Assembly: GCA_963837805.1 (NCBI GenBank)
Contig: CAWIOU010000013.1
Location: 151,094 to 215,093, forward strand
From: Bog-756 sp963837805
Lineage (GTDB): Bacteria > Actinomycetota > Acidimicrobiia > Acidimicrobiales > RAAP-2
Reading direction: 5' to 3'
Length of the DNA stretch: 64,000 nt
This document shows, one piece after another, positions 31,932 to 41,916 of this stretch; position 1 is the stretch's first letter; each line of letters begins with the position of its first letter. The notes beneath the pieces are model-generated. The model did not search any database. It was not told where the DNA came from and saw only the letters and a program-made list of their open reading frames with translations. The translations under genes and the position numbers were made by a program.

Positions 31932-33236
31932 ATGCCACCGGCGTCCGCACCTCAGGTCCCGGCCTCGCCGAGCAACGATTCGCTGGCCAAGTGGTCCCCG
32001 GTCCTGTGGGGCTTGGGCATCGTCTCCACTGCATGGGCGACCGCCGGAGCGGTGGATCTGGCGACCCGCCGCCAGCTCGACATCGCCGTCTACCTCCTGG
32101 GCGGGAGGAACCTCGTCGACGGTCGGCTGTACCAGGTGGCACTGCCGCAACTGCCGCACCTCCCGTTCACCTATCCGCCCTTCGCAGCCCTGGTTTTCGC
32201 GCCGCTGTCGGCCCTGCCCCAGAGGGGGGCCCAGGTGATCTGGGCCCTGATCAACGTCGTGGCCCTGTTCGCCCTGGTGGCGCTGGCCCTGCGGGCAGCC
32301 CGCCCCGGGCTCGGGCGCCAACGGCTCCTGATGTGGTCCCTGGTGCTGATGCAGCCGGCGTACTTGATCGAACCCGTCCACCTCACCTTCGGCTTCGGCC
32401 AGGTCAACATCGTGCTGGCGGCCATGGTGCTGGGCGACTTGACCGCTCGGCTCCGCGTGGGGAACCGGACGCTGCCCCGGGGTGTCCTGGTGGGCATCGC
32501 CGCCTCGATCAAGCTGGTGCCCCTGGTCTTCGTGCCCTATCTCTTCCTGACCCGCCAGACCCGGGCTGCCTGGGTGTCGCTGGGCACGTTCGTCGTGTGC
32601 TCGGTGGTCACCGCCGCCACCGATCCTCGGGTGTCGTGGTCGTACTGGACCAAGTACGCATTCGACGCCAAGCGGGTGGGTGGGGTCTTCTACATCAGCA
32701 ACCAGAGTCTGCGAGCCGTCGCCGATCGCCTCGATCACCGGGTGGTGTCGACCGGCCTGATCACCCTGGCCAGCGCGGCCGTGGTGGTGGCCGGCGTCCT
32801 GTTGGCCGCCTGGGCCTACCGATCGTCGTCGTCCTATATCGGGATCCTCGTCTGCGCCACCACCGGACTGCTGGCCTCGCCGATCACCTGGGCCCACCAC
32901 ATGGTCTGGGTGGTGCCCGTCCTCATCTGGCTGGTCCTGGCGCCCGACCGGCCGCGCGGTGGTCTCATCTGGGCCGTCGCCGGCTACGCCCTCTTCTGGT
33001 GGGCCCCCATCTGGAGGGTGCCCAACGGGGGGAACAACGAGCTCCACGAGCACGGGTGGCAGCTGCTCGAGGGGAACTCGTTCTTCGTGGCCGCCGCGGT
33101 GTTCATGGTCGGCGTCGCGGTCATGCTGTGGAGGCGCCGCCGGGTCGGCGCCGTCGGCGATGCCGAGCCGTCCGACGTCGAACCGGACGTCACTGGGGAG
33201 TTCCCAGCCTCCAGAACTGCAGCGGGCTCGTGCTGA
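31932..33236 (+). CDS. GT87-type polyprenol-phosphate mannosyltransferase (integral membrane, DUF2029)
   Basis: 434 residues from the ATG at 31932, with about ten hydrophobic helices. Near the N terminus RRQLDIAVYLLGGRNLVDG and LPFTYPPFAALVFAPL give the GT-C features of the mycobacterial PimE/DUF2029 family: an acidic residue after the first helix and a YPP motif. Later GFGQVNIVLAAMVL and KLVPLVFVPY are also typical. Members add mannose from polyprenol-phosphate-mannose outside the membrane. The frame is open 101 codons upstream but unlike the family. It converges on three reverse-strand GT-C genes with a 46-bp overlap. Confidence 0.88.
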   Translation: MPPASAPQVPASPSNDSLAKWSPVLWGLGIVSTAWATAGAVDLATRRQLDIAVYLLGGRNLVDGRLYQVALPQLPHLPFTYPPFAALVFAPLSALPQRGAQVIWALINVVALFALVALALRAARPGLGRQRLLMWSLVLMQPAYLIEPVHLTFGFGQVNIVLAAMVLGDLTARLRVGNRTLPRGVLVGIAASIKLVPLVFVPYLFLTRQTRAAWVSLGTFVVCSVVTAATDPRVSWSYWTKYAFDAKRVGGVFYISNQSLRAVADRLDHRVVSTGLITLASAAVVVAGVLLAAWAYRSSSSYIGILVCATTGLLASPITWAHHMVWVVPVLIWLVLAPDRPRGGLIWAVAGYALFWWAPIWRVPNGGNNELHEHGWQLLEGNSFFVAAAVFMVGVAVMLWRRRRVGAVGDAEPSDVEPDVTGEFPASRTAAGSC

Positions 33237-34930
33237 GAGCATTCGGGGACGAGGTGTAGGCCTCCACCAGCCAGTAACCACCACGGATGGGCGACCACGT
33301 GTAGATGCCGGGTCGCAACTTGACGGTGGTCGAGGCGCCGGGGCCGAGCACCAACGGTGACCGCGCCCACCGGTGGTCCAGAATCCGTTCGGGTGGGACG
33401 CCCCGATCGACACCATGAAGTGTGGAGTCACTGGGTGGTCGGTGGAATTGTGGACGAGCACGGTCACCGAGTCGAGCTCCTGGGTGGCGTTGGATGTCCG
33501 GAACCCGGTGACCGTCAGGTCGAGCGGAGCAGAGGTGAAGGCCACGGCGCCGACGGCCGCCGCCACGGCGAGGGGAGCAGCCACCGCGAGACCCGCTCTC
33601 CATCTCCTGGCCGGAGACGGCACTGCTCGTGGCGCGGCGGCCGGCGCGGCAACGGTCAGAGCGCCCACGATGGCGACCGGGAAGAAGTCGATGAGGTAGC
33701 TCGACAGGCTTCGGGGCGGAACGAACAGCACAACGGGCAACAGAAAGAGCCAGCTCCGTTTGAGCACGGGGAACCAAAGCACAAAGGCAATCAGCAGGGC
33801 CAGGTAGACGAACGCCCCGGCCAGGGACAACAGGGACAGGCGCACCCCCCCGGTGAGCCCGTGCAACGCGAGAGTGACGACGCCTTGGCCGTCGGCCACC
33901 AGCGGGTGGGTGAACGGGAGCAGCATCCCGTTCCACCACGCCACCGGGCTCCAGATGATGAACGGCAGATTGACGAGCACGAAGATGCCGACCACGATCC
34001 CGAGGTACCGCGCCGCAGGCGGCCAGGGGTTACGGCCCGAACGGTGGGCGACGAGGGCCACCCCGATCACGAGGAAGGGGATGCAGAACCACGGTGTCTG
34101 CTTGATCGAGCAGGCGATGCCCAGGGCTACCGGGCCCATCCACCCGGCCAGGCCGGCCCCCCTTCCGGTGGCGAACCGGTCCCAACGCCAGACGGCGAGG
34201 ATGAGGAAGGGCATGAACAGGGCGTCGGTGCCTCCGTCGGAGAAGAGGGCGATCAGCAGGGAGGTGAGGGCGATGACCAACGCGAACCAGCGCAGGGTGA
34301 CGGGCACCATCACGAAGAGGAGGATGCCGGCGATGAGCCAAGCTCCGAGGTCCATCCAGTCGACGATGGCGTGGTGGAACCCGAGGGCCATGGCCGGAAC
34401 GTCCAGCAGGAACGAGCCGGCGGGGTAGGAGACCTGGGCGATGTGGCCGCCGTCCACCGTGTAGGTCCAGAAGGCCGAGGGCGTCTTCAGCAGAACGGAT
34501 GCCGACTGCATGGACGCCGTATACGGGTTGTTGCCGTGGAGGAGCACGCGGGCGGCCACATGGTTGAGGGCGGCGGCATCGGTGGCGTAGAACTGGCGGA
34601 CATGGATGGCCGCGGCCTGCGGGAGGCCGACGGTGACCAGGGTGATGGCCAGGCCCACCGACTGCATGGGCCGTGAGTTCGGATTCCGGACGATCCAGAC
34701 GGCGGCGGTGCCGCCCAGCCCGGCCAGCGACCAACAGCGGGGCGAAGACGCCGGCCGGCGCCCAGGACGACCACGATCCCCAGAAGCCGAATCCGGCCAC
34801 CAGCACGCTGAGCCACACCAGACTCCATCCGCAGCGGAGGAGCGGTGGCGGTGGGGTGTGCTCAGGGGTGCCCGGGTCTGCGACCTCGGTCGTCGCCGTC
34901 CCGTCGCGCCGGGCGCCGTCCGAGTCACGG
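33190..34930 (-). pseudogene. GT-C family membrane glycosyltransferase, frameshifted near both ends
   Basis: The main frame (about 34740 to 33365) encodes a polytopic protein with HVRQFYATDAAALNHVAARV, LLHGNNPYTASMQSA and SYPAGSFLLDVPA after the first helix, the extracytoplasmic catalytic-loop pattern of GT-C enzymes. The N-terminal helix (VWLSVLVAGFGFWGSW) reads in a second frame upstream of about 34740. The C-terminal beta-rich tail (SPLVLGPGASTTVKLRPGIY, ending at 33190) reads in a third after about 33362. A GTG overlapping the preceding gene's stop is a possible start, but it is itself out of frame with the helix. Corrected length is roughly 575 residues. It is the last gene of the mannosyltransferase operon. 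Confidence 0.7.
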
Positions 34931-36138
34931 GAAGACGCGCATTGAGAACATCTCGAGGTAGGTCATGGCGATCAACGCGCAGGTCGAGGCGGCGAACACC
35001 CAGGCATAGGCCCGTCCCCGCAGGCGGGTGCCCACGGCAATGATGAGCGGGAACGCCACCATGATCATCCGGGGTCGCAGACCCACCGGAGCCGAGACGG
35101 CCACCAGGGCCGCGGTCAGCAGCCCGTAGATGAGGACCGGTGCCGGCTGACGCTCCCGCACGGCCATCACCGCGGCGATCACGGTGACGATGGTCCCGAA
35201 GAAGAGGATCTGGCCGGTGATGGTGGGACGGACGGGGTTGAAGATGAAGGTGGTGAGGATGTGCACCGGGTACGCCAGGGACGGGTAGCTCTTCCAACCA
35301 CCCCGTTCGGTGAGACGCCAGGCACTGAGATGGCCGGTGTGGGCCCACAGGTAGAGCATGTAGGCGACGAACCCCAGCGGGGCCAGGATCGGTGCGACGA
35401 GAGATCGCCAGCTGCGGTCCCGAAGGATGGCCCTTCCGGAGGACCAGGCGCAGCTGACGACGAAGGCCAGGGCCACGGGGGAGGCGGCCGTCGCCAACAG
35501 TCCGAGCCCACCGGCCAACCACCACTGACGGCGCAGCAGGGCTAGCAGCCCGAAGGCCACGCAGGTGATGATGATGCCCTCGGAGTACCCCATGCTGAAC
35601 ACGAACGTCCCCGGGAAGACCACAAACAGCAGGGTCGCCCTCGTCGCCTTCTCGGTCGCCGGCGAACTGGCGGGCCAGCATGCCGACGGCGAGGACCGCG
35701 GTCAGCCCGGTGATGCCGCTGATGACGATGGACACCGGTACCGGCGAGATCGAGGTGACGTCGGACAGACCCCGGATGACCAATGGGAAGACCGGGAAGA
35801 AGGCGATGGTATTGCTGACCACATGGCCGTCGTGCATCGGGAGCTGGCTCGGGTAGCCGTGGGTGGCGGCCTTGACGAACCACTTGCCGTCCCACCGGTA
35901 CAGCGCGGTGTGGAGGAGGTCCGGGTGGACGAACACATTGGCGACGGCCGTGCCGATGAGGGTCAGCGCCCGCAACGCCAGATAGACGACGAACGGCCAG
36001 AAGAGGTACCAGTGCCGCAGTCCACCCGGTTCGGCCTCGGCTCGGGCCGCGGCGAGCATCCGGCAGGGGAACCGATGGCGCCGGCTCCTCGATCGTGACC
36101 GGGGAGCGGAGACTCGGTGTCTCCAGGTCAGGTGACAT
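34925..36138 (-). pseudogene. Gpi18/PIG-V-like mannosyltransferase, two frameshifts
   Basis: The start MSPDLETPSLRSPVTIEEPA from 36138 is in one frame. The catalytic region (ALYRWDGKWFVKAATHGYP, then HVVSNTIAFFPVFPLVIRGL) is in a second frame from about 36060. The rest (FPGTFVFSMGYSEGIIITCV to LEMFSMRVFP) is in a third from about 35655. RWDxxWF with a following FFPxFP is characteristic of the PIG-V/Gpi18-like dolichyl-phosphate-mannose transferases. At the second break, reading one base over gives EKATRATLLFVVFPG smoothly. Corrected length is about 400 residues with ten or so helices. It overlaps neighbours closely on both sides in one operon. Confidence 0.75.
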
Positions 36139-37628
36139 AGCCGGACACTACTTTCCGCCAATGGCCGATGCCAGATCAACCAGGCGCAGCCGGCCAGAAG
36201 GAGCGGGGCGACCACGAAATAGTCGCTGCCCCCGAGCATCGGCGCCCCTCCCGGGCCCACGGCCAGCATGGCCAGACCGGCTACCGCGGCCAGGAGGATC
36301 GACCGCTGCAGGGCGGTGGCGGCGAGCACGGCCAAGCCCCACATGAGATACCAGGGCCAGACGGTGGGACTACCGATGACGATGAGGAGCAGGGCAAGGC
36401 CCAGGATGCGCACGACATCCAGCTTGTGGGCGTTCCACACCAGCCAGACCGTACCGGCCACGGCGATCAGCTCGCAGACGATCTGGGTGGCGGTCACGGT
36501 CGGACTCAGCCGGATCGGGATCCCGACTCCGTGCAGGATCGAGTGGACGAAGGAGCCGAGGGACACCGAGGGTGAGGACAGGACCCGCAGCTCGGTGGGT
36601 ACGTGCAGTGCGGTGGGGCTGAGCCATGTCCACCCGAAGCCCGAGGCGATCGTGATGCCGACGACCACCACCACCGGGACGACGACGGTCTCGGCGGCGA
36701 TACGCCATCGCTTGTTGCCCTGGGCCATGCGGAACTGGTCCACGCCGATGAAGACGATGGCGGCTGCGGCCGGAAGTTTGATGGTGGCGGCAAGGGCGCA
36801 CAGGGCCACACCGGCGGCCAGTCGGCCCTCCATGGCCAGGGTGATCCCCGCCAGCAGCAGTCCGACCATGAGCGCGTCGTTGTGACCCGAGGCAATGAAA
36901 CTGAAGAGCGCCAACGGGCTCAGCGCACCGAGCCACAGGGCCAGCCCCGGGTCGTTCCCGAGGCGGCGGGCCAGCCGGGGGAGTGACACCATGATCATGA
37001 CCACGCCGGCCAGCTCGATCAGTCGAAAGGCCAAGACCTGCGCGACCAGCGACGACCCGGCCACGGTGGACACCACCCGGCTGACCACCACGAACAGTGG
37101 GCCGTAGGGGGAGGCGGTATGGCGCCACACCTCGGCCACCGAGGCCAGGAGGTGGGGATTGCCGAGCGCAGCCGGGGCCGCGATGTAGGGATTGTGGCCC
37201 TGGTTGGCCAGTAGCCCCTGGGCGATGTAGCTGTAGATGTCGCGGCTGAAGATGGGCGGACCCACCAGGAGGGGTAGACCCCACAGCGCCAGGATGACCC
37301 ACGCCCGGCTCACGGTGAGCCTCCCGGCCCGAGCATGGACGCCGACGCCGACCCAGCCGGCGATGAGCACGAGGACGGCGCTGTAGAAGCCCACCTTCGG
37401 GAGGGTCGCCACCTGGGCGGGAACGTTGAACCACCAGCCGGTGTCGCCGGGCCGGGGAATGGCACCCAGGCTGGTGCCCATGATGGCCAGACCGATGGAT
37501 CCGAGAGTGCCGACGCCGATCCACACATTCATCGACCGGAGCCCGTGGCTCACATCTGTCCTGCTGGTGACGCCTGGTCCGCTCACGGCGGTGGGCACTC
37601 CCACGATGCTCCTCTTCCTGGACCCCAC
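36139..37628 (-). CDS. MptA/MptB-like alpha-1,6-mannosyltransferase (GT-C)
   Basis: About 497 residues with 12-13 hydrophobic helices. FSRDIYSYIAQGLLANQGHN is the signature loop of the polyprenol-phosphomannose-dependent alpha-1,6-mannosyltransferases that elongate the lipomannan backbone. SPYGPLFVVVSRVV and SGHNDALMVGLLLAG are further family motifs. The ATG at 37628 gives a sensible N terminus and first helix. No stop occurs at the expected end: the frame continues into the next gene's middle. The true end is probably close to the ATG of that gene at 36138, with an indel hiding the stop (a TAG exists one frame over at about 36148). Confidence 0.82.
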
Positions 37629-37876
37629 GCGAAAACGGCTCTACCCATGTACGAGCAGCAAACGCTACCCGCGGAAACGGCCGACCTGGGCTCAACCTCC
37701 CCGAACCGAGTGCCCCCGCCTGGGCGCTGCCGTCCCCGACGAAGGCCGGCCTCCCCGCCGTACGGCCGACAATGTCACTGGTGGGTCTCTGAACCAGGCT
37801 GCGCCAGACGTCGGTCAGACGGGTGCCGTTGTCAGCCCGCCGTCGATCCGGCTGATCGCCCGGATCATGCCCCCGG

Positions 37877-38839
37877 TCATTTGATGGCCAAGGCGTTGGC
37901 CGACGATCCGATTCCGCCCCGGACATTCGTCGGCGCGGCGGTGAGGAAGGCCTCGTAGTGTCCATCCTGACGGCACGACTCGGCCAGGTCCTCGAGCCAC
38001 CAGAACTCACCGAGGGCCATACCGAATTGCCCGATGAGGATCCGGTGCAGGAATCCGAAGGGCATGGATTCGGGAGCCACGTCGATCGGCCACACCTCGA
38101 CCGAAGGATTGTCGGAAGCCACGGCGGCAACGTGTGCGTTCCACAGATAGCGGGCCATGTCCTCGCTCCTGTCCAGGCCGACCGCCGCCAGTTGGCGCGG
38201 CTCGGCCAGGCGCTCACGCGACCGCGGTGTCCTGACGCCGGTACCAGCCGAGGAATCCGGTATGGAGGAGGAGAACATCGCCGGGCTGCCAGGTGATGCC
38301 GGCGGCCTGGCGCGGTGCTCTTCGAGTTCGTCGACGGTGATGGCGCGGGGACTGGCCGGCTCGAATCCTCGGCCGGCGCCACCCAGGGTCGTCTCGATAT
38401 CGAGGAGCACGGCCCGGCCGGCAATGCCGCGCTCCGCCCAGCACTCGACGGTATCCCGCGTCCCGGTCTTGATGTCGTCGGCGGTGGCGCCGTTGTAGAA
38501 CTGGTCGGCGTCGTAGGCGACATGACCCAGCGAGTCCCACTGGCTCGACGCTTGGGGAAAGTAGTTGTCCAGTTTGTCGTCGAAGGCGGCGTTCCCGCCC
38601 ATCGGGATCACCGTGTGCTCGAGGGCACCGCGCCCGAACATCGGCGGGTCGATGGCATCGAGCGGAGCATTGAGGCTGAAGACGTGGCCGGTCCGGACGA
38701 GGCGGGCCGCGGCAGCGACCCGTTCGGGGGTCTGGAGTGTGAGCAGCCCGATCGAATCGGACGACCCGAAGAGGCCCCATGCCGATCGACCCCCGCGGGG
38801 GGCGGGGGGCAAGTCGTCGTAGTCGGGAAGATCACTCAT
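37877..38839 (-). CDS. Cyclase-family (kynurenine formamidase-like) hydrolase with an internal out-of-frame segment
   Basis: 321 residues from the ATG at 38839. It is PF04199-like: GGRSAWGLFGSSDSIGLLTL, SLNAPLDAIDPP, and the metal-binding DSLGHVAYD region. Between about 38312 and 38225 the listed frame (PPASPGSPAMFSSSIPDSS) is unlike the family. The neighbouring frame there reads AAGITWQPGDVLLLHTGFLG, the expected conserved strand. Two compensating indels therefore keep the gene open while scrambling ~30 residues. Corrected, it would be a complete metal-dependent amide or lactone hydrolase. It is upstream of, and on the same strand as, the mannosyltransferase operon, 248 bp away; that gap shows no gene. 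Confidence 0.82.
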   Translation of the reverse strand: MSDLPDYDDLPPAPRGGRSAWGLFGSSDSIGLLTLQTPERVAAAARLVRTGHVFSLNAPLDAIDPPMFGRGALEHTVIPMGGNAAFDDKLDNYFPQASSQWDSLGHVAYDADQFYNGATADDIKTGTRDTVECWAERGIAGRAVLLDIETTLGGAGRGFEPASPRAITVDELEEHRARPPASPGSPAMFSSSIPDSSAGTGVRTPRSRERLAEPRQLAAVGLDRSEDMARYLWNAHVAAVASDNPSVEVWPIDVAPESMPFGFLHRILIGQFGMALGEFWWLEDLAESCRQDGHYEAFLTAAPTNVRGGIGSSANALAIK

Positions 38840-39218
38840 GGCTGCGGTGCGGTCTCGGCTCGTCCTCGGTCGCCGCCTCAACCTCGAACAACAGCCGGAG
38901 AGGAAGACCCAGCTCGTCAAACCTCTGTTCTCTTGTCCATGTATTCGAACGCTCATCATCTCTCGTCACCGGCGGTCCGCTCGTCGATTAGGGACGGGCC
39001 GAGTCGGAGTGGAAGTCGGCGGCCCTGATTCTGGCCAGGTTCTCCTCGGAGTCGATCTGGAACGCACTGATCCCGCCAGCATGCCACGGACCCACCCATC
39101 CGTTTGGCCGTTGCCGGCAGGTTGACCAGACGCCTGAACCCGGCAAATTGACCGAGGCCGACTCCCTCCGGCAGGTGCCCATCCCGGGCCGATCGTTCTC
39201 CTCCCGTCGCCGACGGAG
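38840..39218. other. Region without an intact gene; possible decayed small reverse-strand ORF
   Basis: On the reverse strand between about 39180 and 38988 two frames carry coding-like pieces: LPEGVGLGQFAGFRRLVNLP in one, and ISAFQIDSEENLARIRAADF followed by HSDSARP and a stop at 38988 in the other. They may be halves of one small protein split by an indel. I do not recognise the family. The rest is featureless. Confidence 0.35.
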
Positions 39219-39837
39219 ATGCCAGACTCGCTCGTCGTGCCGCCCCATCGAGATCTGGCTGCGTTCGATGAGCGCGCTTCCACCTACGACCAGGGCCGTC
39301 ACGGCCGGCTGCACCATGAGATCTCGGCCCGAACCGCGGCCCTGGCCGCGGCGACGGCTGCGGCACCCGGGCACGTCCTCGACGTCGGATGCGGCACCGG
39401 GTATCTGCTGCGCCTGCTGGCCAGGTCGGTATCCCAGGGCGATCGGGTTGATGGGTGTGGACCCGGCGCCCACCATGGTCGAGGTGGCCGAGGACACACC
39501 CCACGATGCTCGGCTCGGGTTCGCCGTTGCGGTGGCCGAGCGGCTTCCCCACCCCGATGACACCTTCGATCTGGTGGTCAGCACCACCTCGTTCGATCAC
39601 TGGTCGGATCAACGGGCCGGGTTGGCCGAATGCTCCCGGGTCATGAATCCGGGCGGGCGACTGGTTCTCGTCGACCAGTTTTCCTTGTGGCTGGCACCGA
39701 CCATGCTCTTCAGCCGTCAAGGAAAGGCGCGCACCCAGCGACAGGCCGCCCGGCTGCTGGCGGACGCCGGATTCAGCTCGCCCGAGTGGCACAGCCTCTA
39801 CGCCGTCATCATCAAGGCCGTGACCGCGGCGGTGTGA
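39219..39837 (+). pseudogene. Class I SAM-dependent methyltransferase, one frameshift
   Basis: The first frame from the ATG at 39219 carries the SAM-binding motif VLDVGCGTGYLLRLLARSV. After about 39435 the sequence continues in another frame with VDPAPTMVEVAEDTPHDARL, ERLPHPDDTFDLVVSTTSFD, HWSDQRAG and MNPGGRLVLVDQFSLWL to the stop at 39837. Joined, it is a normal ~205-residue Methyltransf_11/UbiE-like enzyme. The methyl acceptor is unknown. It converges on the VOC gene. Confidence 0.82.
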
Positions 39838-39853
39838 GGTCGGGGCCCCCGGC

Positions 39854-40286
39854 TCACTGGCGGGCGGGATCGAACTCCAGTACCTGGGTGAGCCGGATGT
39901 TGTTGCCGGAGGGATCGCGGAAGGATGTGTCGATGCCGTAGGGCTGGGCGGTCGGCGGATCGTTGAATTCGACCCCGCGCGCTCGACAACTCGTCGTAGC
40001 TGGCCTGGCAGTCGTCGGTCTGCAGGAACAGGGTGCCCCCGGCCCCCTTGGCCACCAGGTCGGCGAGCTGGGCGCTACCCGCCGCGTCCAGCATCGGGGC
40101 ACCGGGGATCGGCATCAGTACCAGGCCGACATCGTCCTGGCCGCTCGGCCCCACACAGAGCCAGCGGAAGTTCCACGCCTCCATGGTCACGTCGGCCCGC
40201 ACCTCCCAACCGAGTACCCGGGTGTAGAAGTCGAGCGCCTCGTCCTGATCGTGCACCCAGAATTGGGCGTTGGCGATGGTGATCAT
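39854..40286 (-). pseudogene. VOC-family protein, one frameshift
   Basis: From the ATG at 40286, ITIANAQFWVHDQDEALDFY and GTLFLQTDDCQASYDEL belong to a glyoxalase-like domain. At about 39985 the frame changes, and RGVEFNDPPTAQPYGIDTSF then RDPSGNNIRLTQV completes the second half in another frame, stopping at 39854. Joined length is about 143 residues, normal for the PhnB/glyoxalase group. It precedes an AraC-family gene on the same strand. Confidence 0.85.
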
Positions 40287-40322
40287 CGTGACCTCCTGGC
40301 CGAATCGGTGTCCCTGTCGAGC

Positions 40323-40757
40323 CTAAGGGGTGGTGGTGGCGACGTCTTCTCGAAACGTGCGGTTCCGCGGTCGGGCGTAGGACTGCGCAACGCACCTCGG
40401 GATGTGGACGTGCCACGCGGCGGGCGGGTGACTGGCTCGGTAGGCCAGGGGGGTCTGCCCGAACATCCGGCGGAAGCTGGTGATGAACGAGCCGACGCTG
40501 GTGCAGCCGACGGAGAAGCAGATATCGGTGATCGACCAGTCGCTGGTGCAGAGCAGAGCGGCTGCTCGCTCGAGGCGGCGAGTCAGCAGGTACTGGTGCG
40601 GGGACTCGCCGAAGGCCTGCTTGAACTGGCGGCTGAAGTGGGCGGCGGACAGACCGGCCTCGGCGGCCAGGTCGCGGACGGTCAGTGGGTCCGAATAGCG
40701 GGCGTCGGCGAGATCCTTGGCCCGGAGCAGGTGGCGGGCGGGAGGCACCTCGGGCAT
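40323..40757 (-). CDS. AraC-family transcriptional regulator (single HTH domain)
   Basis: 144 residues from the ATG at 40757. It is essentially only the AraC double helix-turn-helix: LTVRDLAAEAGLSAAHFSRQ then FKQAFGESPHQYLLTRRLER, and ITDICFSVGCTSVGSFITSF then RRMFGQTPLAYR. There is no N-terminal sensor domain, so it resembles SoxS/Rob-type activators. The adjacent VOC gene is the most likely target, a frequent AraC-VOC pairing. The frame extends ~100 codons upstream without similarity because it is antisense to the next gene. Confidence 0.9.
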   Translation of the reverse strand: MPEVPPARHLLRAKDLADARYSDPLTVRDLAAEAGLSAAHFSRQFKQAFGESPHQYLLTRRLERAAALLCTSDWSITDICFSVGCTSVGSFITSFRRMFGQTPLAYRASHPPAAWHVHIPRCVAQSYARPRNRTFREDVATTTP

Positions 40758-40800
40758 CGCCTCAGTATGCCGCCTGGGATCGCCCGCCAGAACCCCCGCT

Positions 40801-41853
40801 CTACGAGGGCAGTGCCTCGCCGTGATGGTGGTCGCGACTGGGCTCGTCACGATCCGACACCACCCTGCGAAGATTGGCCAGAAGCTGCTCCATTTGCTCG
40901 TGCTCGACCACCAGATTGCGCCGCGTCCCGTCGCGAACATCGGTGACCAGGCCCGCGTCCCGCAGCACCTTGACATGATTGCTGACCGTCGGTTGGGCCA
41001 GTCCGAAGGCAAGGGCGATCTCGGTGACGGTGCGCGGACCGTTGCGGAGTGCATCCAGCATGGCCAGCCGGGTGGGATCCGAGATGGCCTTCAACCGGCG
41101 GGCGAGGGCTTCGGTTCGAGCCCGCGCCTCCGCCCCTGTGGTGTCGGCCCGCACCCCGAGGACGACCACGCCGGGAAGGTCGACCAGCAGCCCCTTGTGC
41201 GTGAAGAAGGCCGGGACGACGACGAGCTCACCGTCGGATCCGAGATCTTCCACGACGCGGTCGAGCAGTCCGCCGAAGTCGCACTCGCTGCGGGCCACCT
41301 CGTGCCAGTCGGACCCCTTGGCGGCCAGCTCGCTGCGGGTGGCCACCGCCACTTCCACTGCACCCCGGCCCGACCGCTCCCATTCGGGGCGGATCGCCTC
41401 CCACATGTCGCCCACCAGATCGACGTAGGCGTCGCGCAACGGCCCGTCTTCCCGAAGCCGGTCGAGCCGGTGCAGGATCACCCTGCGGTCCTCTGCCGTC
41501 TCCGACAGCAGCGGCAAGTCGTCCGACGATGCGGCCTCCATGGTGCACAGCTCGTCGAGCCGGGCGATCAGTTGGTCGCCATCGGTCGAGAAGAGGAGTC
41601 CGCCGGAGTGGGCCAGCACCATCAGCTCCAGGAACCCACCGCAGCTGGTCTCCTCGCCCGGTCCCCACATGGCGTCCACCCGGGCCTGAAGGTCAGGGTG
41701 GTCTTCGTAGACGGCGGCAACAACCGGATGGTCGTGGCGGTAGTCCTCGTTCTCGCCGGAAGCCAGAGCCCACTCGATTTCGATGGCCACCGAGGCCCGA
41801 ACCGAAACCCGGAGTGTTTTCGAGGTCGGAAGGTCGGCGTGGATGAGTGGCAT
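40801..41853 (-). CDS. ArsR-family regulator with large N-terminal domain (DUF5937-like)
   Basis: 350 residues from the ATG at 41853. The C-terminal ArsR winged helix is LKAISDPTRLAMLDALRNGP, VTEIALAFGLAQPTVSNHVK and the wing VTDVRDGTRRNLVV. The ~240 residues before it, without helices for membranes, match my memory of the actinobacterial DUF5937-ArsR architecture; their role is probably ligand sensing or dimerisation. The ATG is overlapped by an AT-rich palindrome, so autorepression is likely. It is divergent from a small hypothetical gene. Confidence 0.9.
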   Translation of the reverse strand: MPLIHADLPTSKTLRVSVRASVAIEIEWALASGENEDYRHDHPVVAAVYEDHPDLQARVDAMWGPGEETSCGGFLELMVLAHSGGLLFSTDGDQLIARLDELCTMEAASSDDLPLLSETAEDRRVILHRLDRLREDGPLRDAYVDLVGDMWEAIRPEWERSGRGAVEVAVATRSELAAKGSDWHEVARSECDFGGLLDRVVEDLGSDGELVVVPAFFTHKGLLVDLPGVVVLGVRADTTGAEARARTEALARRLKAISDPTRLAMLDALRNGPRTVTEIALAFGLAQPTVSNHVKVLRDAGLVTDVRDGTRRNLVVEHEQMEQLLANLRRVVSDRDEPSRDHHHGEALPS

Positions 41854-41867
41854 AGTTCTATAACTAT
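41852..41867. promoter_or_regulatory. Palindromic operator overlapping the ArsR start
   Basis: ATAGTT (41852-41857)-CTAT-AACTAT (41862-41867) is a perfect palindrome in an otherwise GC-rich region. It covers the ATG of the ArsR-type gene and an AT-rich tract reaching to about 41890 that includes the divergent promoter. Confidence 0.55.
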
Positions 41868-41916
41868 ATAGAGATATTCTTGACAATGTCAAGCATCTGC
41901 CCTAAAATTGTGGGAC

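Noticed and set aside
33357..34676. Forward 439-codon frame antisense to the third glycosyltransferase
   Set aside because: Composition is Gly/Glu/His/Arg-rich with no family resemblance, while the reverse strand encodes membrane helices.
31767..37628. One giant reverse-strand open frame of 1953 codons
   Set aside because: It passes through three distinct glycosyltransferases and then antisense to the forward GT87 gene. The final ~480 codons are Asp/Gly/His-rich shadow sequence. It is not one protein.
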